Part shown: one piece after another, positions 24,767-35,241 of the stretch | Numbering within the stretch: the stretch's first letter is position 1 | Layout of the letters: every line of letters begins with the position of its first letter | Source: Bacteroides sp. | GTDB taxonomy: Bacteria; Bacteroidota; Bacteroidia; Bacteroidales; Muribaculaceae | NCBI GenBank assembly: GCA_014802535.1 | Contig: JAAVCC010000004.1 | Span: forward strand, 62,437 to 111,070 | Reading direction: 5' to 3' | DNA length: 48,634 bases | Position numbers and translations under genes: made by a program | The notes under the pieces: generated by a model | What the model was told of the DNA's origin: nothing | The model's database searches: none | What the model saw: the letters and a program-made list of their open reading frames with translations, nothing else

Positions 24767-25295
24767 GATTTTAAAAACGTCTGTAACGCTGCGAATGATT
24801 GCGGTTATGCTACTGTTGGCGGTGGCGGGTCAGTCGTGTCGCATCAGTTATAAACTGAACGGGTCGGCTATAGATTATACGGTATATAAAACAATATATA
24901 TCGGGCAGTTCCCAATCCGTGCGGCTCTTGTTTATGCGCCTTTACAGCAAACATTTGAGCTTAATTTACAAGATTATATAACACGAAATACGCGCCTTCA
25001 AATGACCGACTCTCCGGGTGCCGATCTCAATCTTGAAGGCGAAATCACGGGATATGCGCTTTCTCCCCAGGCTGTTACGCAAGACGCATATGCCTCGCAA
25101 ACACGCTTGACTATCACTGTCAGAGTCAAATATACCGATGAGAAGAATGAAAAGAATAATATCGACCAAACTTTCTCGGCATATCGTGATTTTGACAGTT
25201 CTCAAATGCTTAACGACGTCGAAGAAGAGCTTTGTACTCAAATCAGTAAGGAGCTTGTTGAACTCATATTTAACGCTACACTTGGCAACTGGTAA
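24753..25295 (+). CDS. lptE: LptE-like LPS-assembly lipoprotein
   Basis: A 180-residue lipoprotein of the Bacteroidetes LptE family. The signal region (MIAVMLLLAVAGQSC) has a lipobox-like end, followed by CRISYKLNGSAIDYTVYKTI and IGQFPIRAALVYAPLQQTFE. LptE plugs the LptD barrel in the outer membrane and helps to insert lipopolysaccharide. The first ATG (24753) lies inside the end of the upstream regulator gene, a 14-base overlap. The later ATG at codon 15 would shorten the signal's basic end, so I keep the first. It is followed after 18 bases by the 262-residue gene and then secG. Confidence 0.88.
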   Translation: MILNKILKTSVTLRMIAVMLLLAVAGQSCRISYKLNGSAIDYTVYKTIYIGQFPIRAALVYAPLQQTFELNLQDYITRNTRLQMTDSPGADLNLEGEITGYALSPQAVTQDAYASQTRLTITVRVKYTDEKNEKNNIDQTFSAYRDFDSSQMLNDVEEELCTQISKELVELIFNATLGNW

Positions 25296-25313
25296 TAATT
25301 AAATCGAGCAATC

Positions 25314-26102
25314 ATGGATATTAGGACATGGCAGACAGCATCAGAGATTAAAGATTTTCTCACCGGGCTTGAAAACGAGTCGATCCCTTCTTCAGAAGCA
25401 CGCGAGGGGGTAAGATCGTTAATGGCTCGCTATCCTTTTTTTGAATTGCCGTTAGCGTTATTGCTCAAAAATTATCCCGGTTTGTTTGAAGATGACGATG
25501 CTTTGCGAAATGAAGCTTTGAAAACTGTTGCTGCAAAAAGTTCTGATCCTGAAGTGTTCTTCAAGATGCAAACTCCCGATGCTTCGGTATTTGAAAATTT
25601 TTATCCAAAGGAAGAAAAAGAATCAATGACGACCGGAGATGCGATCGACGAATTTCTCAATACATATGGCGAGGAAGACCCGGGCGAGTCGGCTCTGTTG
25701 GAACGCTTGATATTTAATCCTGTTGGCGATTGGTCAACTCGTCTTGAGATAGAAGAGAATAAAGAGCATAAAAAAGCCGAACCCGAGACTGTCGAAACTG
25801 AAAAGCCCGTTCAGTCAGATGAAACTCTTGAGCGTATCGGGTCATATATCGAGGCGCATCCCGACACCTCGCGCATTACTCCGCAACGTCGCGAGAAAAA
25901 AGCATCAACTCAACCGGCGGCTGATACACTTTTGAGTCAAAGTTTGGCAAAAATATACGTAAAACAGCGTCGATATGACAAAGCTTATGAAATAATAAGT
26001 CAATTAAGTTTGAATTATCCGGAAAAAAGTTGTTACTTTGCAGACCAATTACGATTTCTCAAGAAATTGATTATTTCCCAACAACAAAAAACTACAAATT
26101 AA
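25314..26102 (+). CDS. Conserved Bacteroidales hypothetical protein between lptE and secG
   Basis: A 262-residue soluble protein, rich in acidic residues. The N-terminal third is helical (ARYPFFELPLALLLKNYPG). The middle is low-complexity and charged, and the C-terminus has a TPR-like helix pair (SLAKIYVKQRRYDKAYEIIS, then LSLNYPEKSCYFADQLRFL). From memory this C-terminal block is widely conserved in Bacteroidetes at this position. No function is known to me. It is separated by 18 bases from lptE and by 9 from secG, so the three are probably one transcript linked to envelope export. Confidence 0.85.
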   Translation: MDIRTWQTASEIKDFLTGLENESIPSSEAREGVRSLMARYPFFELPLALLLKNYPGLFEDDDALRNEALKTVAAKSSDPEVFFKMQTPDASVFENFYPKEEKESMTTGDAIDEFLNTYGEEDPGESALLERLIFNPVGDWSTRLEIEENKEHKKAEPETVETEKPVQSDETLERIGSYIEAHPDTSRITPQRREKKASTQPAADTLLSQSLAKIYVKQRRYDKAYEIISQLSLNYPEKSCYFADQLRFLKKLIISQQQKTTN

Positions 26103-26111
26103 AAGATAAAA

Positions 26112-26489
26112 ATGTACACAGTTATTATCATTTTGACAGTTCTTGTCGCTATCCTTCTCATAGCCGTTGTGCTTGTTCAGAAGTCTAAAGGAGGCGGTCT
26201 TGCTTCAAACTTCTCAGGATCAAACCAAATTATGGGAGTTCGTCGCACAAATGATTTTATCGAGAAAGCAACCTGGACACTCGCCGGAATTATCGCGTTG
26301 CTCGCAATCATTTCGACTTTTGTAATGCCCAACAGTGTTGGCAATTCAGGTCCTCGTGTTAAAGCTGCGGCTGCCCCTGTTGTAACCGGTACTGAATATA
26401 ACACTCAGGCACCCGTTCTTCCGGTAGAGCAACCCGCTGCTACTGACGAGGCTTCTGCTCCTGCTGCCGAAGAGGCTCCCGCTCAATAA
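26112..26489 (+). CDS. secG: Preprotein translocase subunit SecG
   Basis: A 125-residue SecG, the small accessory subunit of the SecYEG channel in the inner membrane. The first helix (VIIILTVLVAILLIAVVLVQ) is followed by the hallmark cytoplasmic loop KSKGGGLASNFSGS and FIEKATWTLAGIIALLAIIS, the second helix. The tail of about 45 residues is rich in Ala, Pro and Glu, which is common in Bacteroidetes SecG. It is the last gene of the activator-lptE-hypothetical-secG run; a GC-rich structured segment follows. Confidence 0.95.
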   Translation: MYTVIIILTVLVAILLIAVVLVQKSKGGGLASNFSGSNQIMGVRRTNDFIEKATWTLAGIIALLAIISTFVMPNSVGNSGPRVKAAAAPVVTGTEYNTQAPVLPVEQPAATDEASAPAAEEAPAQ

Positions 26490-26532
26490 TAGCGCATCAT
26501 ACGATTTTAAAAGAATATTCCCAATCTTTTAT

Positions 26533-26584
26533 GAGGGAGTTCCCCGGACCGACGGCAAGCCGTTACTGGACGTGGCGCTCCCTT
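26533..26584 (+). ncRNA. Candidate structured RNA or leader between secG and phoH
   Basis: In an otherwise AT-rich 191-base gap, this block is GC-rich and can fold. GAGGGAG (26533-26539) pairs with CTCCCTT (26578-26584), and inside it ACGG and CCGT pair around CAAG (26552-26563). No T run follows, so it is not a plain terminator. It matches no riboswitch consensus I know. It could be a leader element of phoH or a small RNA. An ATG at 26531 also opens a 32-codon frame across it. Confidence 0.35.
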
Positions 26585-26680
26585 GAGTCGTTTATAATTT
26601 TTAAACATTATCCCAAAAAAATCAGTTAAACTATAAAGCATCATTTTTATATCAATTCAACCAACCCCGACTCTTCATCT

Positions 26681-27667
26681 ATGATTGAACGTATCGTTAT
26701 TATCGACTCTGTTGACCCGGTCAGCTTCTATGGCGTGAATAATTCAAACTTTCAGCTTATCCGCAACCTTTTTCCAAAGTTGCGCATGGCGGCGCGTGGC
26801 TCGATAATAAAAGTTATTGGTGAAAACGAAGAGACAGCGTTGTTTGAAAAAAAAATAAAAGAGCTTGAGGCATATTGTGTGCGTCATAACTCGCTCCCCG
26901 AGGAAGTCATCATTGACATTATCAAAGGAAACGAGTTTAAAGAGCTGAAAAAAGATGATGTTATTATATATGGTGTAAACGGCAAACCTATCACCGGTCG
27001 CACTCCCAATCAGCAACTACTGGTTGAGACGTTTACAAAAAATGATTTGACTTTTGCGCTCGGTCCTGCCGGAACTGGTAAGACCTACATCGCTATTGCG
27101 TTGGCGGTCAGGGCTCTTAAAAATCGTGAAGTACGAAAAATCATCTTGTCGCGCCCGGCAGTCGAAGCGGGTGAGAAACTCGGCTTTTTGCCCGGTGACA
27201 TGAAAGACAAGATCGACCCATATCTTCAGCCCCTATATGATGCGCTCGAAGATATGATTCCGGCGGTGAAACTAAAGGAATATATGGAGACAAAGGTGAT
27301 TCAGATTGCGCCGCTCGCCTTCATGCGTGGCCGCACACTCAACGATGCGGTTATCGTGCTCGACGAGGCTCAGAACACCACTACCCACCAAATCAAAATG
27401 TTCCTTACCCGATTGGGAATGAACGCCAAGATGATTATCACAGGCGATATTACTCAGATCGACCTTCCGCGCACAACTCAGTCGGGTCTCATTCATGCGC
27501 TCCGTGTGCTGAGAAACGTTCCAGGCATCGGTCATGTTGAGTTTTCAAAGAAAGATATTGTGCGTCATGCTCTTGTTCAGCGCATCGTTGAAGCATATGA
27601 GAAATTTGACAAAGAACATGAGAATGACCCCAAAACCGACGAGCCGACCTCTAAAAAAGAAGAATAA
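26681..27667 (+). CDS. PhoH-family ATPase
   Basis: A 328-residue PhoH-like protein. An N-terminal KH-like region is followed by the P-loop GPAGTGKT (128-135), preceded by NQQLLVETFTKNDLTFA. Walker B reads VIVLDEAQN, with ITGDITQIDLP as the sensor block. The family has ATPase and probably RNA-linked helicase or ribosome-maturation roles and usually neighbours ybeY in other phyla; here it is followed by purC. The ATG at 26681 is the only good start. A GC-rich structured segment lies about 100 bases upstream. Confidence 0.94.
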   Translation: MIERIVIIDSVDPVSFYGVNNSNFQLIRNLFPKLRMAARGSIIKVIGENEETALFEKKIKELEAYCVRHNSLPEEVIIDIIKGNEFKELKKDDVIIYGVNGKPITGRTPNQQLLVETFTKNDLTFALGPAGTGKTYIAIALAVRALKNREVRKIILSRPAVEAGEKLGFLPGDMKDKIDPYLQPLYDALEDMIPAVKLKEYMETKVIQIAPLAFMRGRTLNDAVIVLDEAQNTTTHQIKMFLTRLGMNAKMIITGDITQIDLPRTTQSGLIHALRVLRNVPGIGHVEFSKKDIVRHALVQRIVEAYEKFDKEHENDPKTDEPTSKKEE

Positions 27668-27701
27668 CATAAACATATAAAACCTAATAAACCCATTAAT
27701 C

Positions 27702-28655
27702 ATGGCAACAACTCTTGTAAAAACCGATTTTAATTTTCCCGGACAGACTGCAGTATATCATGGTAAAGTTCGTGACGTTTATACAATCAACGACGACCTT
27801 ATGGTGATGATTGCTACTGACCGTATCTCGGCATTTGACGTAATCCTCCCCAAAGGAATTCCCTTCAAAGGTCAAGTTTTGAATCAAATTGCCGGTTATT
27901 TTCTTGATGCTACAGCCGATATTGTTCCCAACTGGAAACTTGCTCAGCCCGACCCGATGGTAACTGTCGGTTATAAATGTGAAGGCTTCAGAGTTGAAAT
28001 GATTATCCGCGGTTATTTGACAGGTAGCGCATGGCGCGAATATCAAGCCGGTGCCCGTACACTTTGTGGCGTGAAACTTCCCGACGGAATGAAAGAAAAC
28101 GAACGTTTCCCCGAACCTATCATCACCCCGACCACCAAAGCTGATGCCGGTCACGACGAAAACATCTCGCGCGAAGAGATTATCGCTCAAGGTCTTGTCT
28201 CAAAAGAAGATTACGAGACAATGGAACGTTACACTCGTGCACTCTTCAAACGCGGAACCGAAATGGCTGCTGACAAAGGTCTTATCCTTGTCGATACAAA
28301 ATATGAATTTGGCAAACGCGACGGTAAAGTGATTCTCATCGACGAAATCCACACTCCCGACTCATCTCGCTATTTCTATGCCGACGGCTATATGGAGCGT
28401 TTTGAAAAAGGACTTCCCCAGCGTCAGCTTTCAAAAGAGTTTGTTCGTCAGTGGCTTATCGACAACGGATTTATGGGTAAGGCTGGTCAGACTGTTCCCG
28501 AAATGACCGAGCAATTCTGCAACGAGGTTAGCGACCGCTATATCGAACTGTATGAACACGTTACAGGTCGTAAGTTTGAAAAAGCAAATGAACAAAACCT
28601 TGTTGGCCGCATCGAGTCAAACGTGCTTTCATGCCTTGACCAACTCGCCCGCTAA
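27702..28655 (+). CDS. purC: SAICAR synthase (phosphoribosylaminoimidazole-succinocarboxamide synthase)
   Basis: A 317-residue PurC, which joins aspartate to CAIR using ATP in purine synthesis. Motifs: [20 protein letters not shown] at the N-terminus, [16 protein letters not shown], then [17 protein letters not shown], and [20 protein letters not shown] with the TPDSSRY segment. The length (about 315) is that of the longer, eukaryote-like or Bacteroidetes form rather than the 237-residue E. coli enzyme. The stop overlaps the menG start by one base (TAATG), so the two are coupled. Confidence 0.96.
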   Translation: MATTLVKTDFNFPGQTAVYHGKVRDVYTINDDLMVMIATDRISAFDVILPKGIPFKGQVLNQIAGYFLDATADIVPNWKLAQPDPMVTVGYKCEGFRVEMIIRGYLTGSAWREYQAGARTLCGVKLPDGMKENERFPEPIITPTTKADAGHDENISREEIIAQGLVSKEDYETMERYTRALFKRGTEMAADKGLILVDTKYEFGKRDGKVILIDEIHTPDSSRYFYADGYMERFEKGLPQRQLSKEFVRQWLIDNGFMGKAGQTVPEMTEQFCNEVSDRYIELYEHVTGRKFEKANEQNLVGRIESNVLSCLDQLAR

Positions 28656-29404
28656 TGGAGGTTGGTGCTGAAAAAATAAATCCCTATCACGGCGATTCAC
28701 GTCCTAAAACCGAGCAGGTGCGCGATATGTTTGATTCGATCGCACCTGCCTACGATTTTATGAATCGTGCGATGACATTCGGGGTAGATAAATGGTGGCG
28801 ATCGGTGGCGGTTAACATGATCTGCAAGTCAAATCCGGCTACAATACTCGATATTGCAACCGGAACCGCCGACTTAGCCATAAAGCTTGCCGACAAAATG
28901 CCTGCTGCCCGGGTTACCGGTGTCGATCTATCGGCAAACATGATTGAGATAGGTCGCCAAAAGGTTGCCCAACGTTATCTTTCAGATAGAATCGAGCTGA
29001 TGACTGCCGACTGCCTGCACCTCCCGTTTGACGATAACACTTTTGACTGCATCACGGTTGCCTACGGTGTCAGAAACTTTGAACATCTCGACCAGGGATA
29101 TGGCGAAATGTTCAGGGTGATGAAACCCGGCGGAATGCTTGTCGTGATAGAGCTATCGACTCCGACCAATCAGGTTGTAAAACCGTTTTATCGACTATAT
29201 ACCAAGCATATCATACCCTTGGCAGGCAAGTTGGTGTCAAAAGATGTTCGTGCATACTCCTACCTTCCCGAAAGCATTGCTGCCGTTCCACAAGGCGATA
29301 ATATGCTCGCGCTAATCAAACAGGCGGGCTTTGACGATGCTCGCTTCAAAACTCTCACCTTTGGCACATGCTCGATATATTCGGCAAAAAAGCCTCTTGA
29401 CTAA
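28655..29404 (+). CDS. menG: Demethylmenaquinone methyltransferase
   Basis: A 249-residue UbiE/MenG methyltransferase, which makes the last C-methylation of menaquinone; anaerobic Bacteroidales use menaquinone. SAM motif I is LDIATGTADLAI (65-76). The family block MFDSIAPAYDFMNRAMTFGV lies at 25-44, and YGVRNFEHLDQG, VMKPGGMLVVIELSTP and YSYLPESIAAVPQG are all present. It is translationally coupled to purC by a one-base overlap. The exporter gene follows after 41 bases. Confidence 0.95.
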   Translation: MEVGAEKINPYHGDSRPKTEQVRDMFDSIAPAYDFMNRAMTFGVDKWWRSVAVNMICKSNPATILDIATGTADLAIKLADKMPAARVTGVDLSANMIEIGRQKVAQRYLSDRIELMTADCLHLPFDDNTFDCITVAYGVRNFEHLDQGYGEMFRVMKPGGMLVVIELSTPTNQVVKPFYRLYTKHIIPLAGKLVSKDVRAYSYLPESIAAVPQGDNMLALIKQAGFDDARFKTLTFGTCSIYSAKKPLD

Positions 29405-29445
29405 CTAAACAATCTACAATTCATTATCGTCCACAATTCCGGTCA

Positions 29446-31278
29446 ATGAAAGAATTATTCTCGATTTTACGTCGGTTTGTACCGCCATATAAAAAGTATC
29501 TGCTGCTCAATATTTTATTTAATATATTGGCGGCAATTTTGACGTTGTTTTCTTTTGCAGTCATCATTCCGATTCTTGAAATGCTTTTCAAGGTCAAGGA
29601 GGCTGTTTATGCCTACATGCCCCTCGGCTCGGGATCGCTTAAAGATGTAATTTTAAACAACTTCTATTATTATACTCAAGAAGCAATCAAACTCTACGGA
29701 CAATCGACTACTCTTGCATTGCTTGCTGTCGCGCTTGTTGTGATGACTGCGTTGAAGACCGGAACGACTTATCTAAGTTCATATTTCGTTATACCGATGA
29801 GGTCGGGAATCGTGCGCGACATCCGTAACTACGTCTTTGACAAGATTGTTGCACTCCCTATTTCGTTCTTCACCTCTGAACGAAAAGGTGACGTGATGGC
29901 TCGTATGAGCGGTGACGTTGCCGAAATCGAAAACTCTATTATGGCATCGCTCGATATGTTCTTCAAAAACCCGATTATGATTATAATCTTCTTGGGTACA
30001 ATGATTTTCATATCGTGGCAACTTACCGTTTTTGTGCTGATACTCTTGCCATTAGCCGGCTATGTTATGGGTAAGGTAGGCAAAAAGCTGAAACGAAAAT
30101 CACTTGAAGGTCAAAACCAGTGGGGCGTTTTGATGTCAAATATCGAGGAATGTCTTGGTGGATTGCGAGTTATCAAAGCATTCAATGCCGAGCAGAAGAT
30201 TGAAGATCGTTTCCATCGCGAAAATCAGGTGTTCTATAACCTCTCCAATAAAATTGCACGTCGCCAGTCGTTGGCTCACCCAATGAGTGAGTTCTTGGGA
30301 ACGTGTGCAATAGCCATTGTGCTATGGTTTGGAGGTTCGCTGATTCTTGGCGGATACTCGTCGATGAATGCGGCGTCGTTTATCTATTATATGGTGATTT
30401 TCTACAGCATCATCAATCCCGCAAAAGAACTTTCAAAAGCGATGTATGCCATTCAGAAAGGCTTGGCATCAATGGAGCGTGTCGATAAGATTCTTGGTGC
30501 AGAAAATCCGATTAAAGACCCCGAGAAACCCATCGAAATTAAAGAATTTAAAGGCGATGTTGAATATTCGGGTGTGACATTCAGCTACGATACCTCATCA
30601 CAGCCCGTTTTGTCTGACATTGACCTGCATATTCCTGCCGGTTCGACAGTTGCGCTTGTCGGACAATCAGGTTCGGGTAAATCAACGCTTGCCGACCTGT
30701 TGCCCCGTTTCTATGATGTTGACAAAGGCTCGGTTAAGGTTGACGGAGTCGATGTGAGAGACCTGTGTGTCCACGACCTCCGTTCGTTTATGGGCAATGT
30801 CAACCAAGAAGCAATCTTGTTTAACGATACATTCTACAACAACATAACATTCGGCGTTAAAAACGCAACTATGGAGCAGGTTGAAGAAGCTGCGCGCATC
30901 GCCAACGCCCATGACTTTATCATGGAGTCGGAAGATGGCTACCAAACTATGATTGGCGACCGTGGATGCCGCCTTTCGGGTGGTCAGCGCCAGCGTTTGT
31001 CGATAGCTCGTGCGATATTGAAAAATCCACCGCTGTTGATTCTTGACGAAGCCACATCGGCACTCGATTCAGAGAGCGAACAACTCGTTCAACAAGCCCT
31101 TGACCGACTGATGAAGAACCGTACAACACTTGTCATCGCCCACCGTTTGTCAACAATCCGCAATGCCGACATGATATGCGTGCTCCACGAAGGCCGCATC
31201 GTCGAACGCGGTACCCACGACCAACTCCTCGCCCTCAACGGCTACTACAGCCGCCTTGTCGAAATGCAAAACTTATAA
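29446..31278 (+). CDS. MsbA-like ABC exporter (permease and ATPase fused)
   Basis: A 610-residue half-transporter. Six membrane helices occupy about 20-325 (for example LLLNILFNILAAILTLFSFAV), and the ATPase domain about 350-610. Walker A is GQSGSGKST, the signature is RLSGGQRQRLSIARA, Walker B is LLILDEATSALD, and the H-loop is IAHRLST. The family exports lipids such as lipid A-core or other hydrophobic compounds as homodimers. A loop insert at about 55-85 between the first helices is typical of Bacteroidetes versions. The U32 gene follows after 15 bases. The exact substrate is not readable. Confidence 0.92.
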   Translation: MKELFSILRRFVPPYKKYLLLNILFNILAAILTLFSFAVIIPILEMLFKVKEAVYAYMPLGSGSLKDVILNNFYYYTQEAIKLYGQSTTLALLAVALVVMTALKTGTTYLSSYFVIPMRSGIVRDIRNYVFDKIVALPISFFTSERKGDVMARMSGDVAEIENSIMASLDMFFKNPIMIIIFLGTMIFISWQLTVFVLILLPLAGYVMGKVGKKLKRKSLEGQNQWGVLMSNIEECLGGLRVIKAFNAEQKIEDRFHRENQVFYNLSNKIARRQSLAHPMSEFLGTCAIAIVLWFGGSLILGGYSSMNAASFIYYMVIFYSIINPAKELSKAMYAIQKGLASMERVDKILGAENPIKDPEKPIEIKEFKGDVEYSGVTFSYDTSSQPVLSDIDLHIPAGSTVALVGQSGSGKSTLADLLPRFYDVDKGSVKVDGVDVRDLCVHDLRSFMGNVNQEAILFNDTFYNNITFGVKNATMEQVEEAARIANAHDFIMESEDGYQTMIGDRGCRLSGGQRQRLSIARAILKNPPLLILDEATSALDSESEQLVQQALDRLMKNRTTLVIAHRLSTIRNADMICVLHEGRIVERGTHDQLLALNGYYSRLVEMQNL

Positions 31279-31293
31279 ACGATAAGTGATATA

Positions 31294-32532
31294 ATGAAAC
31301 GATCTGACTTTGAAGTAATGGCGCCTGTGGGCAGCTATGAATCGCTGGCGGCTGCAATTAATGCGGGTGCCGATGCTGTTTATTTTGGCGTTGAAGGGTT
31401 GAATATGCGATCGAAATCGAGTGTTAACTTCACGCTCGACGACCTTCATAACATTGCCGATATTTGCACCAAAGCCGGTGTGAAGTCATATTTGACGGTT
31501 AACACAATCGTTTATGATGACGAGACTGAGAAACTTCATAGCGTGATTGATGCGGTTGCCAATTCGGGTATATCGGCAATTATCGCATCTGACATTGCTG
31601 CAATCCTTTATGCTCGAAGCAAAGGCGTTGAGGTGCATATCTCAACCCAATGCAATATTTCAAATACTGATGCCGTGAAATTTTACTCACAGTTTGCCGA
31701 CGTCGTTGTTCTTGCCCGTGAATTGTCGCTCGACAAGGTTGCCGCTATCTCAAAAGCTATTGACGAGGAGAATATTTGCGGTCCGGCAGGACGAAAAGTC
31801 AAGATCGAAATGTTCTGTCACGGCGCATTGTGCATGGCAGTATCTGGCAAATGCTATCTCTCGCTCCACGAAATGAATTCGAGTGCCAATCGAGGTGCCT
31901 GTACCCAGATCTGCCGCCGTGGATACACCGTAACCGACCGTGAGACAGGCGATGAACTTGCGGTTGAAAACAAATATATCATGTCGCCCAAAGATCTCAA
32001 GACCATTCATTTTCTAAATAAAATGATTGATGCCGGAGTGTCGGTGTTCAAGATCGAAGGACGCGCTCGCGGACCCGAGTATGTTGGTACGACAGTCCGT
32101 GCATATTCCGAGGCATTGCAGGCGATTTGTGACGGAGAATTCACTGAAGAACGCATCGCAAAATGGGATGAAAGTCTCGCTAAAGTATTCAACCGCGGTT
32201 TTTGGAACGGATATTATCTTGGACAGCGACTTGGCGAATGGTCGTCAAAATATGGCTCATCGGCAACCCGCACCAAAGTGTACGCCGCCAAGGGAATCCG
32301 CTACTTCTCAAACCTCGGTGTCGCTGAATTTCAAATGGAATCGGGCGAACTCAACGTAGGCGACGAAATTGTGATCACCGGACCGACCACCGGTGCCATC
32401 ATCATGAAAGTCGAAGAAATCCGCGTCGACCTCAAGCCGGTAGAAAAAGCCAAAAAGGGTGACCGCTTCTCAATCAAAACCGACCAAAAAATACGCCCCA
32501 GCGACCGCCTCTACATCTGGAAAGAAGCATAG
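31294..32532 (+). CDS. U32-family protein (TrhP/YegQ-like)
   Basis: A 412-residue peptidase-U32-family protein. Despite the name, characterised bacterial members (TrhP/YegQ, RlhA) hydroxylate tRNA or rRNA with prephenate and an Fe-S cluster. Here APVGSYESLAAAINAGADAVYFG opens the barrel, and the cysteines fit that group: EMFCHGALCMAVSGKCYLS and NRGACTQICRRGY. FKIEGRARGPEYV follows. The C-terminal beta-barrel domain (about 330-412) is present. A role in tRNA wobble-uridine hydroxylation is an inference from the family. It is separated by 15 bases from the exporter. Confidence 0.88.
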   Translation: MKRSDFEVMAPVGSYESLAAAINAGADAVYFGVEGLNMRSKSSVNFTLDDLHNIADICTKAGVKSYLTVNTIVYDDETEKLHSVIDAVANSGISAIIASDIAAILYARSKGVEVHISTQCNISNTDAVKFYSQFADVVVLARELSLDKVAAISKAIDEENICGPAGRKVKIEMFCHGALCMAVSGKCYLSLHEMNSSANRGACTQICRRGYTVTDRETGDELAVENKYIMSPKDLKTIHFLNKMIDAGVSVFKIEGRARGPEYVGTTVRAYSEALQAICDGEFTEERIAKWDESLAKVFNRGFWNGYYLGQRLGEWSSKYGSSATRTKVYAAKGIRYFSNLGVAEFQMESGELNVGDEIVITGPTTGAIIMKVEEIRVDLKPVEKAKKGDRFSIKTDQKIRPSDRLYIWKEA

Positions 32533-32540
32533 ACTGTTAA

Positions 32541-34133
<1,593 letters not shown>

Positions 34134-34183
34134 AACAGCTTGAAAATAAATATATTAATCCAATATAATAAACAATTTTTAAA

Positions 34184-35179
34184 ATGGTAAGTTATAAAGA
34201 ATTAGGTTTGGTAAACACTCGCGAGATGTTTGCTAAAGCCATCAAAGGCGGATATGCAATCCCCGCTTTCAACTTCAACAACATGGAACAGCTTCAGGCT
34301 ATCATCAAAGCAGCTGCTGAAGACCGTTCACCTGTTATTCTCCAAGTTTCTAAAGGTGCTCGTAACTATGCTAACGAAACTCTTCTCCGTTACATGGCTC
34401 AGGGTGCTGTTGCATACGCTAAAGAACTTGGTTGGGAACATCCCCAAATCTGTCTCCACCTCGACCACGGTGATTCATTTGAACTTTGCAAATCTTGTAT
34501 CGACAGCGGTTTCTCTTCAGTTATGATCGATGGTTCACACCTTCCCTATGAAGAAAACGTTGCTCTTACTAAAAAAGTAGTTGACTACGCTCACAAATAT
34601 GATGTAACCGTTGAAGGTGAACTTGGTGTACTCGCAGGTGTTGAAGATGAAGTTTCTTCTGATCACCACACTTATACCAACCCCGAAGAAGTAATCGACT
34701 TCGCTAATCGTACAGGTTGCGACTCACTCGCTATCTCAATCGGTACAAGCCACGGCGCATACAAATTTACCCCCGAACAGTGTACTCGTGACGCTAACGG
34801 TCACCTCGTTCCTCCCCCATTGGCATTCGACGTTCTCGATGCAGTTATGGAAAAACTTCCCGGATTCCCCATCGTTCTCCACGGTTCTTCTTCAGTTCCC
34901 CAGGAATATGTTGACATCATCAACGCTAACGGTGGCAAACTTCCCGATGCAATCGGTATCCCCGAAGAACAGCTCCGCAAAGCCGCTAAGAGCGCAGTTT
35001 GCAAAATCAACATCGACTCAGACAGCCGTCTTGCTATGACTGCTGCTGTTCGCAAAGTGTTTGCTGAAAAACCCGGTGAATTCGACCCCCGTAAATACCT
35101 CGGTCCGGCTCGTGACGAAATGGAAAAACTCTACAAACACAAAATCGAATACGTTCTCGGTTCTAAAGACAAAGCATAA
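34184..35179 (+). CDS. fba: Class II fructose-bisphosphate aldolase
   Basis: A 331-residue zinc-dependent aldolase that splits fructose-1,6-bisphosphate in glycolysis. Catalytic D94 and zinc ligand H95 lie in CLHLDHGDS. VEGELGVLAGVEDE carries the acidic residues of the metal site, and ISIGTSHGAYKF and IVLHGSSSVPQEY the other histidines and phosphate-binding residues. Codon use is strongly biased (many C-ending codons, such as CTC and TTC), as expected for a highly expressed glycolytic gene and unlike neighbours. A strong terminator follows 27 bases after the stop. Confidence 0.96.
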   Translation: MVSYKELGLVNTREMFAKAIKGGYAIPAFNFNNMEQLQAIIKAAAEDRSPVILQVSKGARNYANETLLRYMAQGAVAYAKELGWEHPQICLHLDHGDSFELCKSCIDSGFSSVMIDGSHLPYEENVALTKKVVDYAHKYDVTVEGELGVLAGVEDEVSSDHHTYTNPEEVIDFANRTGCDSLAISIGTSHGAYKFTPEQCTRDANGHLVPPPLAFDVLDAVMEKLPGFPIVLHGSSSVPQEYVDIINANGGKLPDAIGIPEEQLRKAAKSAVCKINIDSDSRLAMTAAVRKVFAEKPGEFDPRKYLGPARDEMEKLYKHKIEYVLGSKDKA

Positions 35180-35205
35180 GCTTGTCGATAAGAGACAAAT
35201 AATAG

Positions 35206-35241
35206 AAAATGGGCTGTATCAACCGATACGGCTCATTTTTT
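35206..35241. terminator. Terminator of fba, shared with the convergent exopolysaccharide operon
   Basis: A 15-base stem pairs AAAATGGGCTGTATC (35206-35220) with GATACGGCTCATTTT (35225-35239) through two G-U pairs, with loop AACC and a T run. The last three codons of the minus-strand glycosyltransferase gene lie within its right arm and T run, so one hairpin can serve both convergent units. Confidence 0.9.

Noticed and set aside
27696..28190. 164-codon minus-strand frame antisense to purC
   Set aside because: It is opposite well-conserved purC codons, with no plausible start context or motif.
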